Position numbers and translations under genes: made by a program. A DNA stretch of 64,000 nucleotides from Ornithinimicrobium humiphilum (GTDB taxonomy: Bacteria > Actinomycetota > Actinomycetes > Actinomycetales > Dermatophilaceae): positions 1,612,001 through 1,676,000 of the forward strand of contig NZ_VFPU01000001.1 in NCBI RefSeq assembly GCF_006716885.1, in the 5' to 3' direction. Positions 35,497-43,944 of this stretch are shown piece after piece. The notes under the pieces are model-generated. The model made no database searches. It was not told the DNA's origin and was given only the letters and a program-made list of their open reading frames with translations. Each line of letters opens with the position of its first letter. Positions within the stretch are counted from its first letter, which is position 1.

Positions 35497-35547
35497 GCTT
35501 CCTTGACACGGAAGAGGTCACTGGTTCAAACCCAGTATCGCCCACCA
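35497..35547 (+). repeat. attR core (51-bp direct repeat, copy 2)
   Basis: Identical to 20567-20617. Further left, TTGGCGCAG of the tRNA D-arm is also present, but nine bases (TGGTAGCGC) are missing between it and the core. It lacks an acceptor 5' half, so it is not a functional tRNA. Confidence 0.92.
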
Positions 35548-35554
35548 GCAGGAG

Positions 35555-35591
35555 ACAGCCCCTGACCAGCGGAAACGCGGTCAGGGGCTTT
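35555..35591 (+). terminator. original tRNA-Val terminator beyond attR
   Basis: AGCCCCTGACC and GGTCAGGGGCT around AGCGGAAACGC, followed by TTTG. It probably terminated tRNA-Val before insertion. Confidence 0.75.
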
Positions 35592-35829
35592 GTCGTTCCC
35601 GCGGTCCGGACGATATCCGGACCATAAGCGGGGCGATACGCACCACAACCGCGGCCAACAGAAACGGCCCGCAGCAGTCCCTTACTGGGATCCCGAGCTG
35701 TGGGACCAGGCAAGTGCTGCATAGGCGGCCGACCTTCGCTACGACCCGAGGGCGCCGGCCACCTTCGACCAGTGGCTGCACCGCTCGCTCGAGGAGTACG
35801 CCCACCGCGGCCCGCGAGGGCGGGCCACG

Positions 35830-36348
35830 GTGAGCCTCAGCCCGCCACAGCGACGGTGCCTCGGTGAGGGCCAGGGGCGCAGCCGCATGAGCCCACTGCG
35901 CACCAGCACCCTCGAGCTCGTCGACGAAGCGGTCCGCCAGGACCTCGATCAGGTCGGCAAGCCCAGCAACCGATCCGGGTTCGTCCAGGAGGCCGTCACC
36001 CTCGCTGTCGAGACCGCCCGCAACCGCTGCCCCAACGGCGTGCTGCCGCCAGCACCAGCCAGGTTGAACACCAACCCGCACCCGCGCCGACCGTGCGCCG
36101 CCTGCGCGCAGTTGAGGTGTCCTGATGGCAGCGAGCTCATCGCCGACCGCATGCCCATGACGCAGGACCGACGACCTTGGAAGCGCTACTCACACCGTTC
36201 ATCGGGCACTCCTGATGCAGCAGTCTCAACTGGGGCCGTTCACTGTCGGTGTGCTGATTCCAGGGGGGGCCAGGCGGACGTCGTGTCTGCGCGGTATCAT
36301 CACGATCAGCCAGTCGCACTCGCACATGGAGTCAAGGGAATCCGGTGA
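35830..36348 (+). CDS. degenerate hypothetical protein, plasmid/ICE-like
   Basis: 172-codon frame from a GTG; an ATG at 35887 is a better start. MSPLRTSTLELVDEAVRQDL continues with GFVQEAVTLAVETARNR, resembling small ribbon-helix-helix-like proteins of actinobacterial plasmids and integrative elements. The same frame extends upstream (FDQWLHRSLEEYAHRG) but has a stop, and the C-terminus runs into the riboswitch region, so the gene is probably truncated at both ends. The stretch 35592-35829 shows only this remnant. Confidence 0.35.
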   Translation: MSLSPPQRRCLGEGQGRSRMSPLRTSTLELVDEAVRQDLDQVGKPSNRSGFVQEAVTLAVETARNRCPNGVLPPAPARLNTNPHPRRPCAACAQLRCPDGSELIADRMPMTQDRRPWKRYSHRSSGTPDAAVSTGAVHCRCADSRGGQADVVSARYHHDQPVALAHGVKGIR

Positions 36349-36476
36349 GAATCCGGAACTGACGCGCAGCGGTGAGGGGACGGGACGGACACGCCGGCGA
36401 CGGCAGCCACTGGGTCTGCGGATCCTGGGAAGGCGTCCGCGCCCGGATGATCTAAGTCCGAAGACCTGCTGGCCCT
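36305..36476 (+). promoter_or_regulatory. cobalamin riboswitch 1 (controls cobG-cobH-cobIJ-cobM)
   Basis: GGGAATCCGGTGAGAATCCGG, the B12 box GCCACTGGG and the closing AAGTCCGAAGACCTGC follow the consensus. GCCAG at 36309-36313 can pair with CTGGC at 36469-36473 to close P1. A small hairpin GACGACAACCGTCGTC downstream may be the expression platform. Confidence 0.88.
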
Positions 36477-36545
36477 GACGACAACCGTCGTCGGGTCTTG
36501 ATGGGTCACGCGTACGGACCCGGACTCGAAACGTGGTGATCTACG

Positions 36546-37391
36546 GTGACTCGGTCACGTCCCGACCGCTGCCCAGGCGCTCTGCGCCCCTGGCCTGCTG
36601 ATGACGGACTCCTGGTCCGGTTGCGCCTCCCTGGCGGCAACGTCAGTGCGGACGCGTTGCTGGCCCTGGTGGCCGTGGCCGAGCGGTACGGCGACGGCCA
36701 TGTGCACGTGACGACGCGGACGAATCTGCAGGTTCGGGGTCTTCCAGCCAAGCCCGGCACCACACAGCTCGCCCAGCCCGCGCTCGCGGCCATCGAGGAC
36801 ACCGGCCTGCTGCCTAGCCGAACCCACGACCTGGCGCGCAACGTCATGGCATCCCCCCAGACGGGACTCTTCGGCGGCCGCGCCGACCTGCGTCCTGTCG
36901 TACGGGCGCTTGACGCGGCTCTCCTGGCCGAGCCGGCGCTCGGGGCCCTGCCCGGCCGCTTCCTGTTCGTGCTCGACGACGGCCGCGGCGACCTCCTCGA
37001 CCGCACGTGCGACCTCGGCCTCGTGGCACTCGGTCCCGAGGCAGGACAGCTACGGATCGGCACCGGCTGGGGTCCGGTGCTTCCACTCGTGGGAGTGGAG
37101 GAACGGCTCGTCGGCCTGGCCCTCAGGTTCCTCGACGCACGCGGTGGCGGACCGCGTGCTCCCTGGCACGTCCACGAGCTCCCGGTGCCGTTGGTCGGAC
37201 CTGTGGCCGCGTCCGGCCTGTTGCCGCACCCCTCACCACCTCTTCCATACGGAACTGTCCCCGGCGGACAGCACGTGCCCGTACCGGAGGACGGTCTCGA
37301 CCGTCCGGCCGTGGAACGCCTGTGCGCGGCGGCACCGGCCCTCGTCGTCACCCCTTGGCGTGGCGTTCTCGTCCCTCAGGAGACTCTGTGA
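36546..37391 (+). CDS. cobG: precorrin-3B synthase, C-terminally short
   Basis: 281 residues, GTG start. CobG makes precorrin-3B by oxygen-dependent hydroxylation and ring contraction in the aerobic pathway. RPDRCPGALRPW, LLVRLRLPGGNVS and VHVTTRTNLQVRGL are N-terminal family signatures of the sulfite/nitrite-reductase-like fold. The usual C-terminal block with cysteines that bind the 4Fe-4S/sirohaem centre is missing; the protein stops after VVTPWRGVLVPQ. The next gene starts inside the stop, so the missing part is not simply in another frame downstream. Function is doubtful. Confidence 0.75.
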   Translation: MTRSRPDRCPGALRPWPADDGLLVRLRLPGGNVSADALLALVAVAERYGDGHVHVTTRTNLQVRGLPAKPGTTQLAQPALAAIEDTGLLPSRTHDLARNVMASPQTGLFGGRADLRPVVRALDAALLAEPALGALPGRFLFVLDDGRGDLLDRTCDLGLVALGPEAGQLRIGTGWGPVLPLVGVEERLVGLALRFLDARGGGPRAPWHVHELPVPLVGPVAASGLLPHPSPPLPYGTVPGGQHVPVPEDGLDRPAVERLCAAAPALVVTPWRGVLVPQETL

Positions 37392-38068
37392 GCTGCTCTG
37401 CCACCCACCTTCCCCGGCGTCCGAACCGCCACTACCCATACATCGACCGCGGCGCGGCCATCTACCACGACTCGTTCGCCACGATTCGACGCGAGGCCGA
37501 CCTCTCCCGGGTGCCTGAGAGCGCCGAGAAGGTCGCTGTGCGGATGATCCACGGCAGCGGACAGGTGGATCTGGTCGATGACCTCGTGATCCACCCAGAC
37601 CTCGTCCCGGCGGCCCGCGCCGCCCTCGAGGTGGGGGCGCCCATACTCTGCGACGCGACGATGGTGGTGAAAGGCGTGACGCGCAGCCGGCTCCCCGCGG
37701 AGAACGAAGTAGTCTGCACCCTCAACCACCCTGAGGTGCCTGCCCTGGCGGAAGAGTGGGGAACCACCCGCACCGCGGCGGCGATCTCGTTCTGGGAGCC
37801 GTACCTCGAGGGCTCGGTGGTCGCCATCGGGAATGCACCGACCGCCCTCTTCCACCTGCTGGAGATGTTGGTGGACGGCGCCCCGCGCCCTGCGGCGATC
37901 GTCGGCTGCCCGGTGGGATTCATCGGTGCCGCCGAGTCGAAGCAGGCCCTCGAGGACTTCCGCGTCGACCACGGCATCGACATCCCGTTCGTCACGGTGC
38001 GCGGCCGCCGAGGTGGATCCGCCATGACATCGTCGGCCCTCAACGCACTTGCCCAGGAGCAGGAATGA
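37388..38068 (+). CDS. cobH: precorrin-8X methylmutase
   Basis: 226 residues from the GTG overlapping the cobG stop. It moves the C-11 methyl to C-12, giving hydrogenobyrinate. YIDRGAAIYHDSFATIR, VAVRMIHGSGQVDL (catalytic His), ILCDATMVVKGVTR and AIVGCPVGFIGAAESKQAL are the family blocks. Typical length. Confidence 0.95.
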   Translation: MSCSATHLPRRPNRHYPYIDRGAAIYHDSFATIRREADLSRVPESAEKVAVRMIHGSGQVDLVDDLVIHPDLVPAARAALEVGAPILCDATMVVKGVTRSRLPAENEVVCTLNHPEVPALAEEWGTTRTAAAISFWEPYLEGSVVAIGNAPTALFHLLEMLVDGAPRPAAIVGCPVGFIGAAESKQALEDFRVDHGIDIPFVTVRGRRGGSAMTSSALNALAQEQE

Positions 38069-39594
38069 GCACGTCCAGCTTGGCCATCGGCCACTTCGCC
38101 GGCGTCGGCGTCGGACCCGGGGACCCCGAACTGATCACCCGCAAGGCAGCGCGCCTGATCGGGGAGGCCGACGTCATTGCCTACCACGCGGCGCGGGGTA
38201 AGCAGTCCAACGCGCGCCGCATCGCCGCCGACCTCTTCCCGGCCGAGGTCCTGGAGGAGGAGCTGATCTACCCGGTCACCACCGGCACGACCGACCACCC
38301 GGGCGGGTACGCCGGGGTGCTTGCGGAATTCTACGAGGAGTCAGCCGATCGCCTAGCCGTCCACCTCCTGGCTGGTCGCAACGTCGTCCTCCTCTCGGAG
38401 GGCGACCCACTCTTCTACGGCTCGTACATGTACATGCACGACCGCCTCGCCGACAACTTCCCGACCGAGATCGTGCCCGGCGTTCCTGCCTTCCTGGCGG
38501 CCACCGCCTCGACCGCGAGTCCGCTGGTCCGTCAGACCGATGTGCTCACCGTGTTGCCCGGCACGCTGCCCGAGCCCGAGCTCGCGCGGCGGCTGGCCGA
38601 CACCGACGGCGCGATCATCATGAAGCTGGGACGGACGTTCCCCGCCGTACGTCGCGCGCTGACCGCTGCTGGTCGCCTTGAGCACGCCCTGTACGTGGAG
38701 CGGGCGTCGATGCCGGAGCAACGCTGGGTCCCGGTGACCGAGGTAGACGAAGCATCAGTTCCGTACTTCTCTCTGATCGTGGTCACCGGAGACAGCCTGA
38801 ACGGACGGCGTTCCCGCGAGACGAGCGGACAGACGGCGGTCGCTGCATCAGCCGACAAGGTCGAGCCGGCCGACCTGCTCGTCTTGGGGCTCGGCCCCGG
38901 GCCAGATGGCTGGCTGACGCACGAGGTGAGCGCGGCGCTGGCAGAGGTCGACCACGTCGTGGGGTATGCGCCGTACGTGAACCGGGTGCCGCAGCGCGAG
39001 GGGCTGACCCGCCACGCCTCGGGCAACACCGTCGAGCTGGACCGCGCAACGTTTGCCCTGGACCTCGCGAAGCGCGGCGCGAAGGTGGCGGTTGTCTCGG
39101 GTGGCGACGCCGGTGTCTTCGGCATGGCCGCTGCAGTGTTCGAGGCGGCCGAGGATCCGGCGTACGCAGACGTGCGGGTCCGGGTGCTCCCCGGCGTGAG
39201 CGCAGTGCAGGCCGTGGCCGCCCGGGCCGGCGCCCCTGTCGGGGGCGACTTCGCGGTGATGAGCCTCTCGGACCGCCTCAAGTCGTGGGAAGTCGTCGAG
39301 AAGAGGCTTCGGGCAGTCGCCGAGGCGGACCTCGTCCTTGCGATCTACAACCCGGCGTCGCGGAGTCGTACCGAGCAGGTCACCACGGCCAAGCAAGTAC
39401 TGCTGGAGCACAAGAGCCCGGAGACGGTCGTCGTGGTGGGCCGCGACGTCGGACGTGCCGAGGAGGCACTCACGGTGACGACCCTGGGCGAGCTCGATCC
39501 CATCACCATCGACATGAAGTGCCTGCTGATCGTGGGTGCCTCATCGACCCGTGTCTCCTCGGCGGGCGTCTGGACGCCGAGGTTCGTGCGATGA
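38065..39594 (+). CDS. cobIJ: fused precorrin-2 C20-methyltransferase / precorrin-3B C17-methyltransferase
   Basis: 509 residues. The N-terminal half (1-245) is CobI: GVGVGPGDPELITRKA and LLSEGDPLFYGSYMY. The C-terminal half is CobJ: LLVLGLGPGPDGWLTHE, VVSGGDAGVFGMAA and LAIYNPASRSRTEQ. Both halves keep the SAM-binding GxGPGD-like and GDP/GDA loops, although the CobJ half has GPGPDG. The fusion is common in actinobacteria. ATG overlaps the cobH stop. Confidence 0.95.
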   Translation: MSTSSLAIGHFAGVGVGPGDPELITRKAARLIGEADVIAYHAARGKQSNARRIAADLFPAEVLEEELIYPVTTGTTDHPGGYAGVLAEFYEESADRLAVHLLAGRNVVLLSEGDPLFYGSYMYMHDRLADNFPTEIVPGVPAFLAATASTASPLVRQTDVLTVLPGTLPEPELARRLADTDGAIIMKLGRTFPAVRRALTAAGRLEHALYVERASMPEQRWVPVTEVDEASVPYFSLIVVTGDSLNGRRSRETSGQTAVAASADKVEPADLLVLGLGPGPDGWLTHEVSAALAEVDHVVGYAPYVNRVPQREGLTRHASGNTVELDRATFALDLAKRGAKVAVVSGGDAGVFGMAAAVFEAAEDPAYADVRVRVLPGVSAVQAVAARAGAPVGGDFAVMSLSDRLKSWEVVEKRLRAVAEADLVLAIYNPASRSRTEQVTTAKQVLLEHKSPETVVVVGRDVGRAEEALTVTTLGELDPITIDMKCLLIVGASSTRVSSAGVWTPRFVR

Positions 39595-40358
39595 CCGTCC
39601 ACTTCGTGGGAGCCGGCCCAGGAGCTGCCGATCTGTTGACCGTGCGGGCGACGCGGCTGCTCGCCGAGGCGGACCTCGTGCTCTACCCGGGGACCTACCT
39701 GGATCCCGAGGTGCTTGTCCACTGCGGCCCGCAGGCCACGTTGGTGGACACCCAGGACCTGGACCTCGACCAGATCACCAGGCACCTCGTCGACGGCTTC
39801 AACGCCGGCCGCCAGGTCGTGCGCCTCACCTCTGGAGATCCGTCCCTGTACTCCGCCCTGCACGAGCAGACGAGCCGACTGGACGCTGCCGGGGTCAACT
39901 GGCAGGTCACGCCCGGCGTCCCGGCCTATTCGGCGGCGGCCGCTCGGGTGGGCCGCGAGCTGACGGTGCCGCTGGTGACGCAATCGGTGGTGCTGACCCG
40001 GACGCAGGCACGGTCTACTCCGATGGGAGATGGGGAGTCGCTGTCCCGGTTCGCCGCCACCGGCGCAACCCTGGTGTTGCACCTGGCGATCACCCGGACC
40101 CGGAACCTGATGGCCGAGCTCGAACCGGTCGTCGGTGGGGACTGCCCAGTGGTGGTCGTGTACCGGGCCAGCCAGCCGGAGGAGTTGGTGTTGCGCGGGA
40201 TCGTCGGCACCATTGCCGATCAGGTGGAGGCGGCCGGGATGCGCCAGGCGGCTGTCATCCTGGTCGGACGCGCGCTGGCTGAGGCGCCCGCCCGCGCAGG
40301 AGGGGAGTCATACCTGTACAGCCGTGAGCGGTCCAGGTTCACGAAGCGACCCTTGTAG
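39591..40358 (+). CDS. cobM: precorrin-4 C11-methyltransferase
   Basis: 255 residues. VHFVGAGPGAADLLTVRATR, VVRLTSGDPSLYSALHEQ and TPGVPAYSAAAARVGRELT are CobM signatures. It methylates C-11 of precorrin-4. The start overlaps the cobIJ stop. Last gene of the first riboswitch operon; it is convergent with cobL, with a 33-base gap. Confidence 0.95.
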   Translation: MTVHFVGAGPGAADLLTVRATRLLAEADLVLYPGTYLDPEVLVHCGPQATLVDTQDLDLDQITRHLVDGFNAGRQVVRLTSGDPSLYSALHEQTSRLDAAGVNWQVTPGVPAYSAAAARVGRELTVPLVTQSVVLTRTQARSTPMGDGESLSRFAATGATLVLHLAITRTRNLMAELEPVVGGDCPVVVVYRASQPEELVLRGIVGTIADQVEAAGMRQAAVILVGRALAEAPARAGGESYLYSRERSRFTKRPL

Positions 40359-40391
40359 ACCATGGTCGTCGCGTGACGCCGCCCTACGGGT

Positions 40392-41627
40392 TCAAAGGCG
40401 CAGGCACCACTGCGTCACGGTCCGCAGCGGCGTCCAGCCCGTGAATGAGCCGACCGGGTGCGTCGTCTCGAGGGCGAGGCGGGTGAGCTCGCCGCCGTGC
40501 GTCCGGTAGGCTTCGGCGAGAAGCCACTCCGTCTCGAGCGTCACACCGTGCACGACGAGGCGTCCGCCCGGACGCAGCGCAGCCAGGCATGCGTCGAGGA
40601 CGCCGGTGCGCGTGGCCCCGCCACCGATGAAGATCGCGTGCGGAGGCTCGAGACCTCCGAGTGCGTCAGGGGCGCGACCTTCCACCACACGGAGATCGGG
40701 CACGCCGAGACGCGTCGCGTTGCGTGCCACTCGGGCGGCGCGTACGGGTTCTGCCTCTACCGCGGTCGTCCGGCACGTGGGATGTGCGCGCATCCACTCG
40801 ATGCCCACCGAGCCGGCACCTGCACCGACGTCCCAGAGGTGCTGGCCCGGCGCAGGGGAAAGACGGGCCAGAGCTGATGCCCGTAGGTCGCGCTTGGTGA
40901 GCTGCCCGTCGTGCTCAAAGGCTTCGTCGGGCAAGCCTGCCACCCACGACGAGCGCCACGCCGAGGCGTCCGCGGGGATCTCGATCGCCAGGACGTGCAG
41001 CGGGGGGACGTTGTCGGCGGCCGTCCCAGCCCACTCCTGGGCGTTCTTCGTGTGCCGCGACTCGGTATCGCTGCCGAGGTTCCCGAGCAGGGTGATGGCA
41101 GCGTCCGGATGGCCCATCTCAGTCAGCAGCCTGCCCACGATCGAAGGTGTGTGGGACCCGGCCGTCAGGACCAGGATCCGTCGCCCCGGAGCGATCTCCC
41201 GCAGCACCCGTGCCTCGTGTCGTCCGACCAGCGTGACAACCACCGACTCCTCGGCTGGCCAGCGCATTCGTGCGCGTGCCAGAGCCACGGAGGAGATGGA
41301 CGGGAGGACGTGGACGGACTCGGCTCCAAGAACGCGTACAAGCGTCGTTCCGATGCCCGAGAGCATCGGGTCGCCGGACGCCAGCGCGACCACCTGGCGT
41401 CCGCGCAGCTCCGCCATCAGGGCGGGCAGCGCAGGTCCCAGGGGAGCGGGCCATGGACGCCGTTCCTGACCTGATACGGGAGCCACGAGCTCTAGATGGC
41501 GTCGACCGCCCAGGACCACGTCCGCCTTCCGCAGCACTGCCTCGCCTGTGGGCGCGAGCGACCCGTCGGCGCCCACTCCGACCACAGTCACGAGGTGTTC
41601 ACGGGGAGGGGGGGTCAAGTCATCCAC
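40392..41627 (-). CDS. cobL: precorrin-6Y C5,15-methyltransferase (decarboxylating)
   Basis: About 411 residues. The GTG at 41627 is preceded by a possible -10 TAGCCT for leaderless initiation; the GTG at 41591 (VTVVGVGADG) is the conservative alternative. The N-terminal CbiE-like methyltransferase has VALASGDPMLSGIGTTLVR. The C-terminal CbiT-like domain has LWDVGAGAGSVGIEWMR. It methylates C-5 and C-15 and decarboxylates the C-12 acetate. It has no riboswitch of its own on its strand. Confidence 0.92.
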   Translation of the reverse strand: MDDLTPPPREHLVTVVGVGADGSLAPTGEAVLRKADVVLGGRRHLELVAPVSGQERRPWPAPLGPALPALMAELRGRQVVALASGDPMLSGIGTTLVRVLGAESVHVLPSISSVALARARMRWPAEESVVVTLVGRHEARVLREIAPGRRILVLTAGSHTPSIVGRLLTEMGHPDAAITLLGNLGSDTESRHTKNAQEWAGTAADNVPPLHVLAIEIPADASAWRSSWVAGLPDEAFEHDGQLTKRDLRASALARLSPAPGQHLWDVGAGAGSVGIEWMRAHPTCRTTAVEAEPVRAARVARNATRLGVPDLRVVEGRAPDALGGLEPPHAIFIGGGATRTGVLDACLAALRPGGRLVVHGVTLETEWLLAEAYRTHGGELTRLALETTHPVGSFTGWTPLRTVTQWCLRL

Positions 41628-41664
41628 GAGTGGGGAGGCTATCGTGAGCTCAACACGTGAGGTG

Positions 41665-41815
41665 CCCCCGCGCCCCAGCCATCGGAAACGGTGGGGACGA
41701 GCAACGGGGAGAATCTGGGAAGCCGGTGAGAGTCCGGCACAGGCCCGCTGCGGTGAGTTGAGCACTCCGCCAGGAGTGACTCGACGAGTCCGAAGACCGG
41801 CCTCGCGTGAGCCAA
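41665..41815 (+). promoter_or_regulatory. cobalamin riboswitch 2 (controls the chlID operon)
   Basis: GGGAAGCCGGTGAGAGTCCGG, CACAGGCCCGCTGCGGTGAG and GAGTCCGAAGACCGGCC match the consensus core. It ends about 30 bases before the chlID start. Confidence 0.85.
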
Positions 41816-41844
41816 TCCATGGCCAACGAGCGGGAGCCTCCAAC

Positions 41845-43944
41845 GTGCCACTGAAGTACCCATTTTCTGCCGTCGTCGGGTGCGAGCCCGACCCCACAAC
41901 CACCTCCGGTCTCGACGGCATGGGCCTCGCCCTCGTGCTGACCGCGATCAGTCCTGAGATCGGCGGCGTCCTCGTCCGCGGCGAGAAGGGCACCGCCAAG
42001 TCGACGACTGTTCGCGGGCTGGCAGAGGTGCTGCCTCGGATCGACGTCCGGGACGGCGACCGGTTCTCCGCCGACCCGCACGACCCGGCCGCGACCTCGC
42101 CCGACCTCCCTGACAGTTCCGGTGCGGTCGTGAGCCGTCCGGTCCGTCTGGTGGAACTGCCTGTCGGCGCCACGGAGGACCGGGTGCTCGGCTCGCTCAA
42201 CCTCGAGAAGGCGCTCACTGCCGGCGCCGTCGAGTTCGAGCCTGGGCTCCTGGCTCGCGCGCACCGCGGCGTCCTGTACGTCGACGAGGTCAACCTGCTC
42301 CACGACCACCTCGTCGACCTGCTGCTCGACGCCGCCGCCACTGGTCAGGTCACGGTCGAGCGTGACGGCGTCTCGATCGGCCACAGCGCCCGGTTCGTGC
42401 TGATCGGCACGATGAATCCGGAGGAGGGGGAGCTCCGCCCGCAGCTGCTCGACCGCTTCGGCCTCACCGTCGAGGTAGCCGCCCCACGCGATCCCTCGCT
42501 GCGCGTCGAGGTGGTGCGGCGCCGGCTCGCCTTCGACCGCGACCCCGGGGGCTTCGTCGCGCGGTACGCGGCCAGTCAGGCCGAGCTCACCCGGCGGATC
42601 GCGCTGGCTCGCGAGCGCGTCGCGGAGGTCACCCTGGGGGATGCGGCGATGCTCAAGGTCGCCGAGGTCTGCGCCGCGTTCGAGGTGCACGGCCTGCGGG
42701 CCGACATCGTCACCGCCCGTACGGCCGTGGCGCACGCCGCGTGGGTCGGCCGTCGGTTCGTCACTCGTGCAGACATCCGCGCCGCGGCCCTGCTCGCACT
42801 TCCGCACCGCCGTCGCCGCAACCCGTTCGACGCCCCCGGCCTGGATGAGAGGCTGCTCGATGAGGTCCTGGGGGACGATGAGCTCCCCGAGCCACCCGAG
42901 CCGGACGGCCCCACTCCGACGCAGGACCCTACGAGTACCCCCGCCGAGACACCGGACAGTCAGGACCATCCACCTGCAGTCCCCGAGCCGGGAGGCCACG
43001 AGGGAACGGACCCGAGGGCGAACGAGGCCGAGCAGGCGGGCCCAGAGACCGCGCACGAAGAAGCCTCCAACAGCACCCAGGAGTCCAGGCCCCGGCGGCC
43101 ACAGTCCACCGGCGACGGAGTCTCCAGCGCGGTGAAGTCTGGTGACGCGTACCGGCCTCGCCTTTTCACCGTCGAGGGACTCGGGCAGGGCACGCCGGGA
43201 CGGCGTAGTCGGGCTCTGGGTTCCACGGGCCGCCGGGTGGGAGCCGGACCGGGCCGCGGTGCGGGGGCTCTGCACCTGGTCGAGACCTTGCGTGCTGCTG
43301 CCGAGCGCCACGCCACCGATGCGTCCGGGTCGGCCGAGGGCCGCTTCGTCCTGCATGCCTCCGACCTGCGCACCGCCGTACGCGAAGGGCGTGAGGCCAA
43401 CCTGCTCCTGTTCTGCGTGGACGCCTCCGGCTCGATGGCTGCCCGGCGCCGCATGGTCCAGGTGAAGACCGCGATCCTGTCGTTGCTCACCGATGCGTAC
43501 CGACGCCGGGACAAGGTGGCGATGATCAGCTTCCGCGGCACTGACGCGGAGGTGACGTTGCCGCCGACCGGCTCGGTCGAGGTGGCTGCAGCCCTGCTCG
43601 ACGAGCTCCCCGCAGGGGGGCGCACCCCTCTGGCGGAGGGTTTGCTCACCGCGGCGGACGTCGTTCGTCGGGAGCGACTCCGGGACGACCGGCTGCGGCC
43701 GCTGCTCGTGGTCGTGACGGACGGCCGTGCGACCTCCGGGGCCGACGCTGTCGACCGGTCCCGGTTGGCGGCCGCCCACGTTGCGGTGATGCGGGTACCC
43801 AGCATCGTCGTCGACTGCGAAGAGGGACCGCTGCGGCTCGGGCTCGCGCGCAGGCTCTCCGCGCACCTGCAGGCCGAGCACGTTCCCATGGCCCGGATCA
43901 GCGCGACCGGGCTCGTCGACGTCGTGAACGGGCGGGTGGCGTGA
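41845..43944 (+). CDS. putative cobaltochelatase subunit, ChlI-ChlD fusion (AAA+ and VWA)
   Basis: 699 residues from the GTG at 41845, with GGGAG eight bases upstream. The N-terminal AAA+ part has Walker A GEKGTAKST, Walker B VLYVDEVNLL, and the sensor LIGTMNPEEGELRPQLLDRF. An acidic Pro-rich linker runs from about 350 to 430. The C-terminal VWA domain has the MIDAS FCVDASGSMAARRRM. It probably partners with CobN for ATP-driven Co insertion, replacing CobS/CobT. First gene of riboswitch unit 2. Confidence 0.9.
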   Translation: MPLKYPFSAVVGCEPDPTTTSGLDGMGLALVLTAISPEIGGVLVRGEKGTAKSTTVRGLAEVLPRIDVRDGDRFSADPHDPAATSPDLPDSSGAVVSRPVRLVELPVGATEDRVLGSLNLEKALTAGAVEFEPGLLARAHRGVLYVDEVNLLHDHLVDLLLDAAATGQVTVERDGVSIGHSARFVLIGTMNPEEGELRPQLLDRFGLTVEVAAPRDPSLRVEVVRRRLAFDRDPGGFVARYAASQAELTRRIALARERVAEVTLGDAAMLKVAEVCAAFEVHGLRADIVTARTAVAHAAWVGRRFVTRADIRAAALLALPHRRRRNPFDAPGLDERLLDEVLGDDELPEPPEPDGPTPTQDPTSTPAETPDSQDHPPAVPEPGGHEGTDPRANEAEQAGPETAHEEASNSTQESRPRRPQSTGDGVSSAVKSGDAYRPRLFTVEGLGQGTPGRRSRALGSTGRRVGAGPGRGAGALHLVETLRAAAERHATDASGSAEGRFVLHASDLRTAVREGREANLLLFCVDASGSMAARRRMVQVKTAILSLLTDAYRRRDKVAMISFRGTDAEVTLPPTGSVEVAAALLDELPAGGRTPLAEGLLTAADVVRRERLRDDRLRPLLVVVTDGRATSGADAVDRSRLAAAHVAVMRVPSIVVDCEEGPLRLGLARRLSAHLQAEHVPMARISATGLVDVVNGRVA

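Larger units (their letters stand above)
20567..35547. mobile_element. integrative element in tRNA-Val carrying a tRNA array, rtcB and secreted cargo
   Basis: Bounded by 51-bp identical repeats derived from the 3' half of tRNA-Val. It has excisionase and tyrosine recombinase genes near the right end and heptamer clusters inside both ends. I see no capsid, tail, terminase, relaxase or replication gene, so it looks like a satellite or integrative island rather than a complete prophage. Cargo: ten minus-strand tRNA genes, rtcB, an Arr-like protein, regulators and several exported proteins. Sequence composition is uneven: the secreted-protein genes are clearly lower in GC than their neighbours. 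Confidence 0.9.

Noticed and set aside
20567..35547. Complete prophage
   Set aside because: No terminase, portal, capsid, tail, lysis or replication gene could be recognised, although int and xis are present. Integrative or satellite element fits better.
35497..35547. A second tRNA-Val gene
   Set aside because: It lacks the acceptor 5' strand and part of the D-arm, so it cannot fold as a tRNA. It is the attR repeat.
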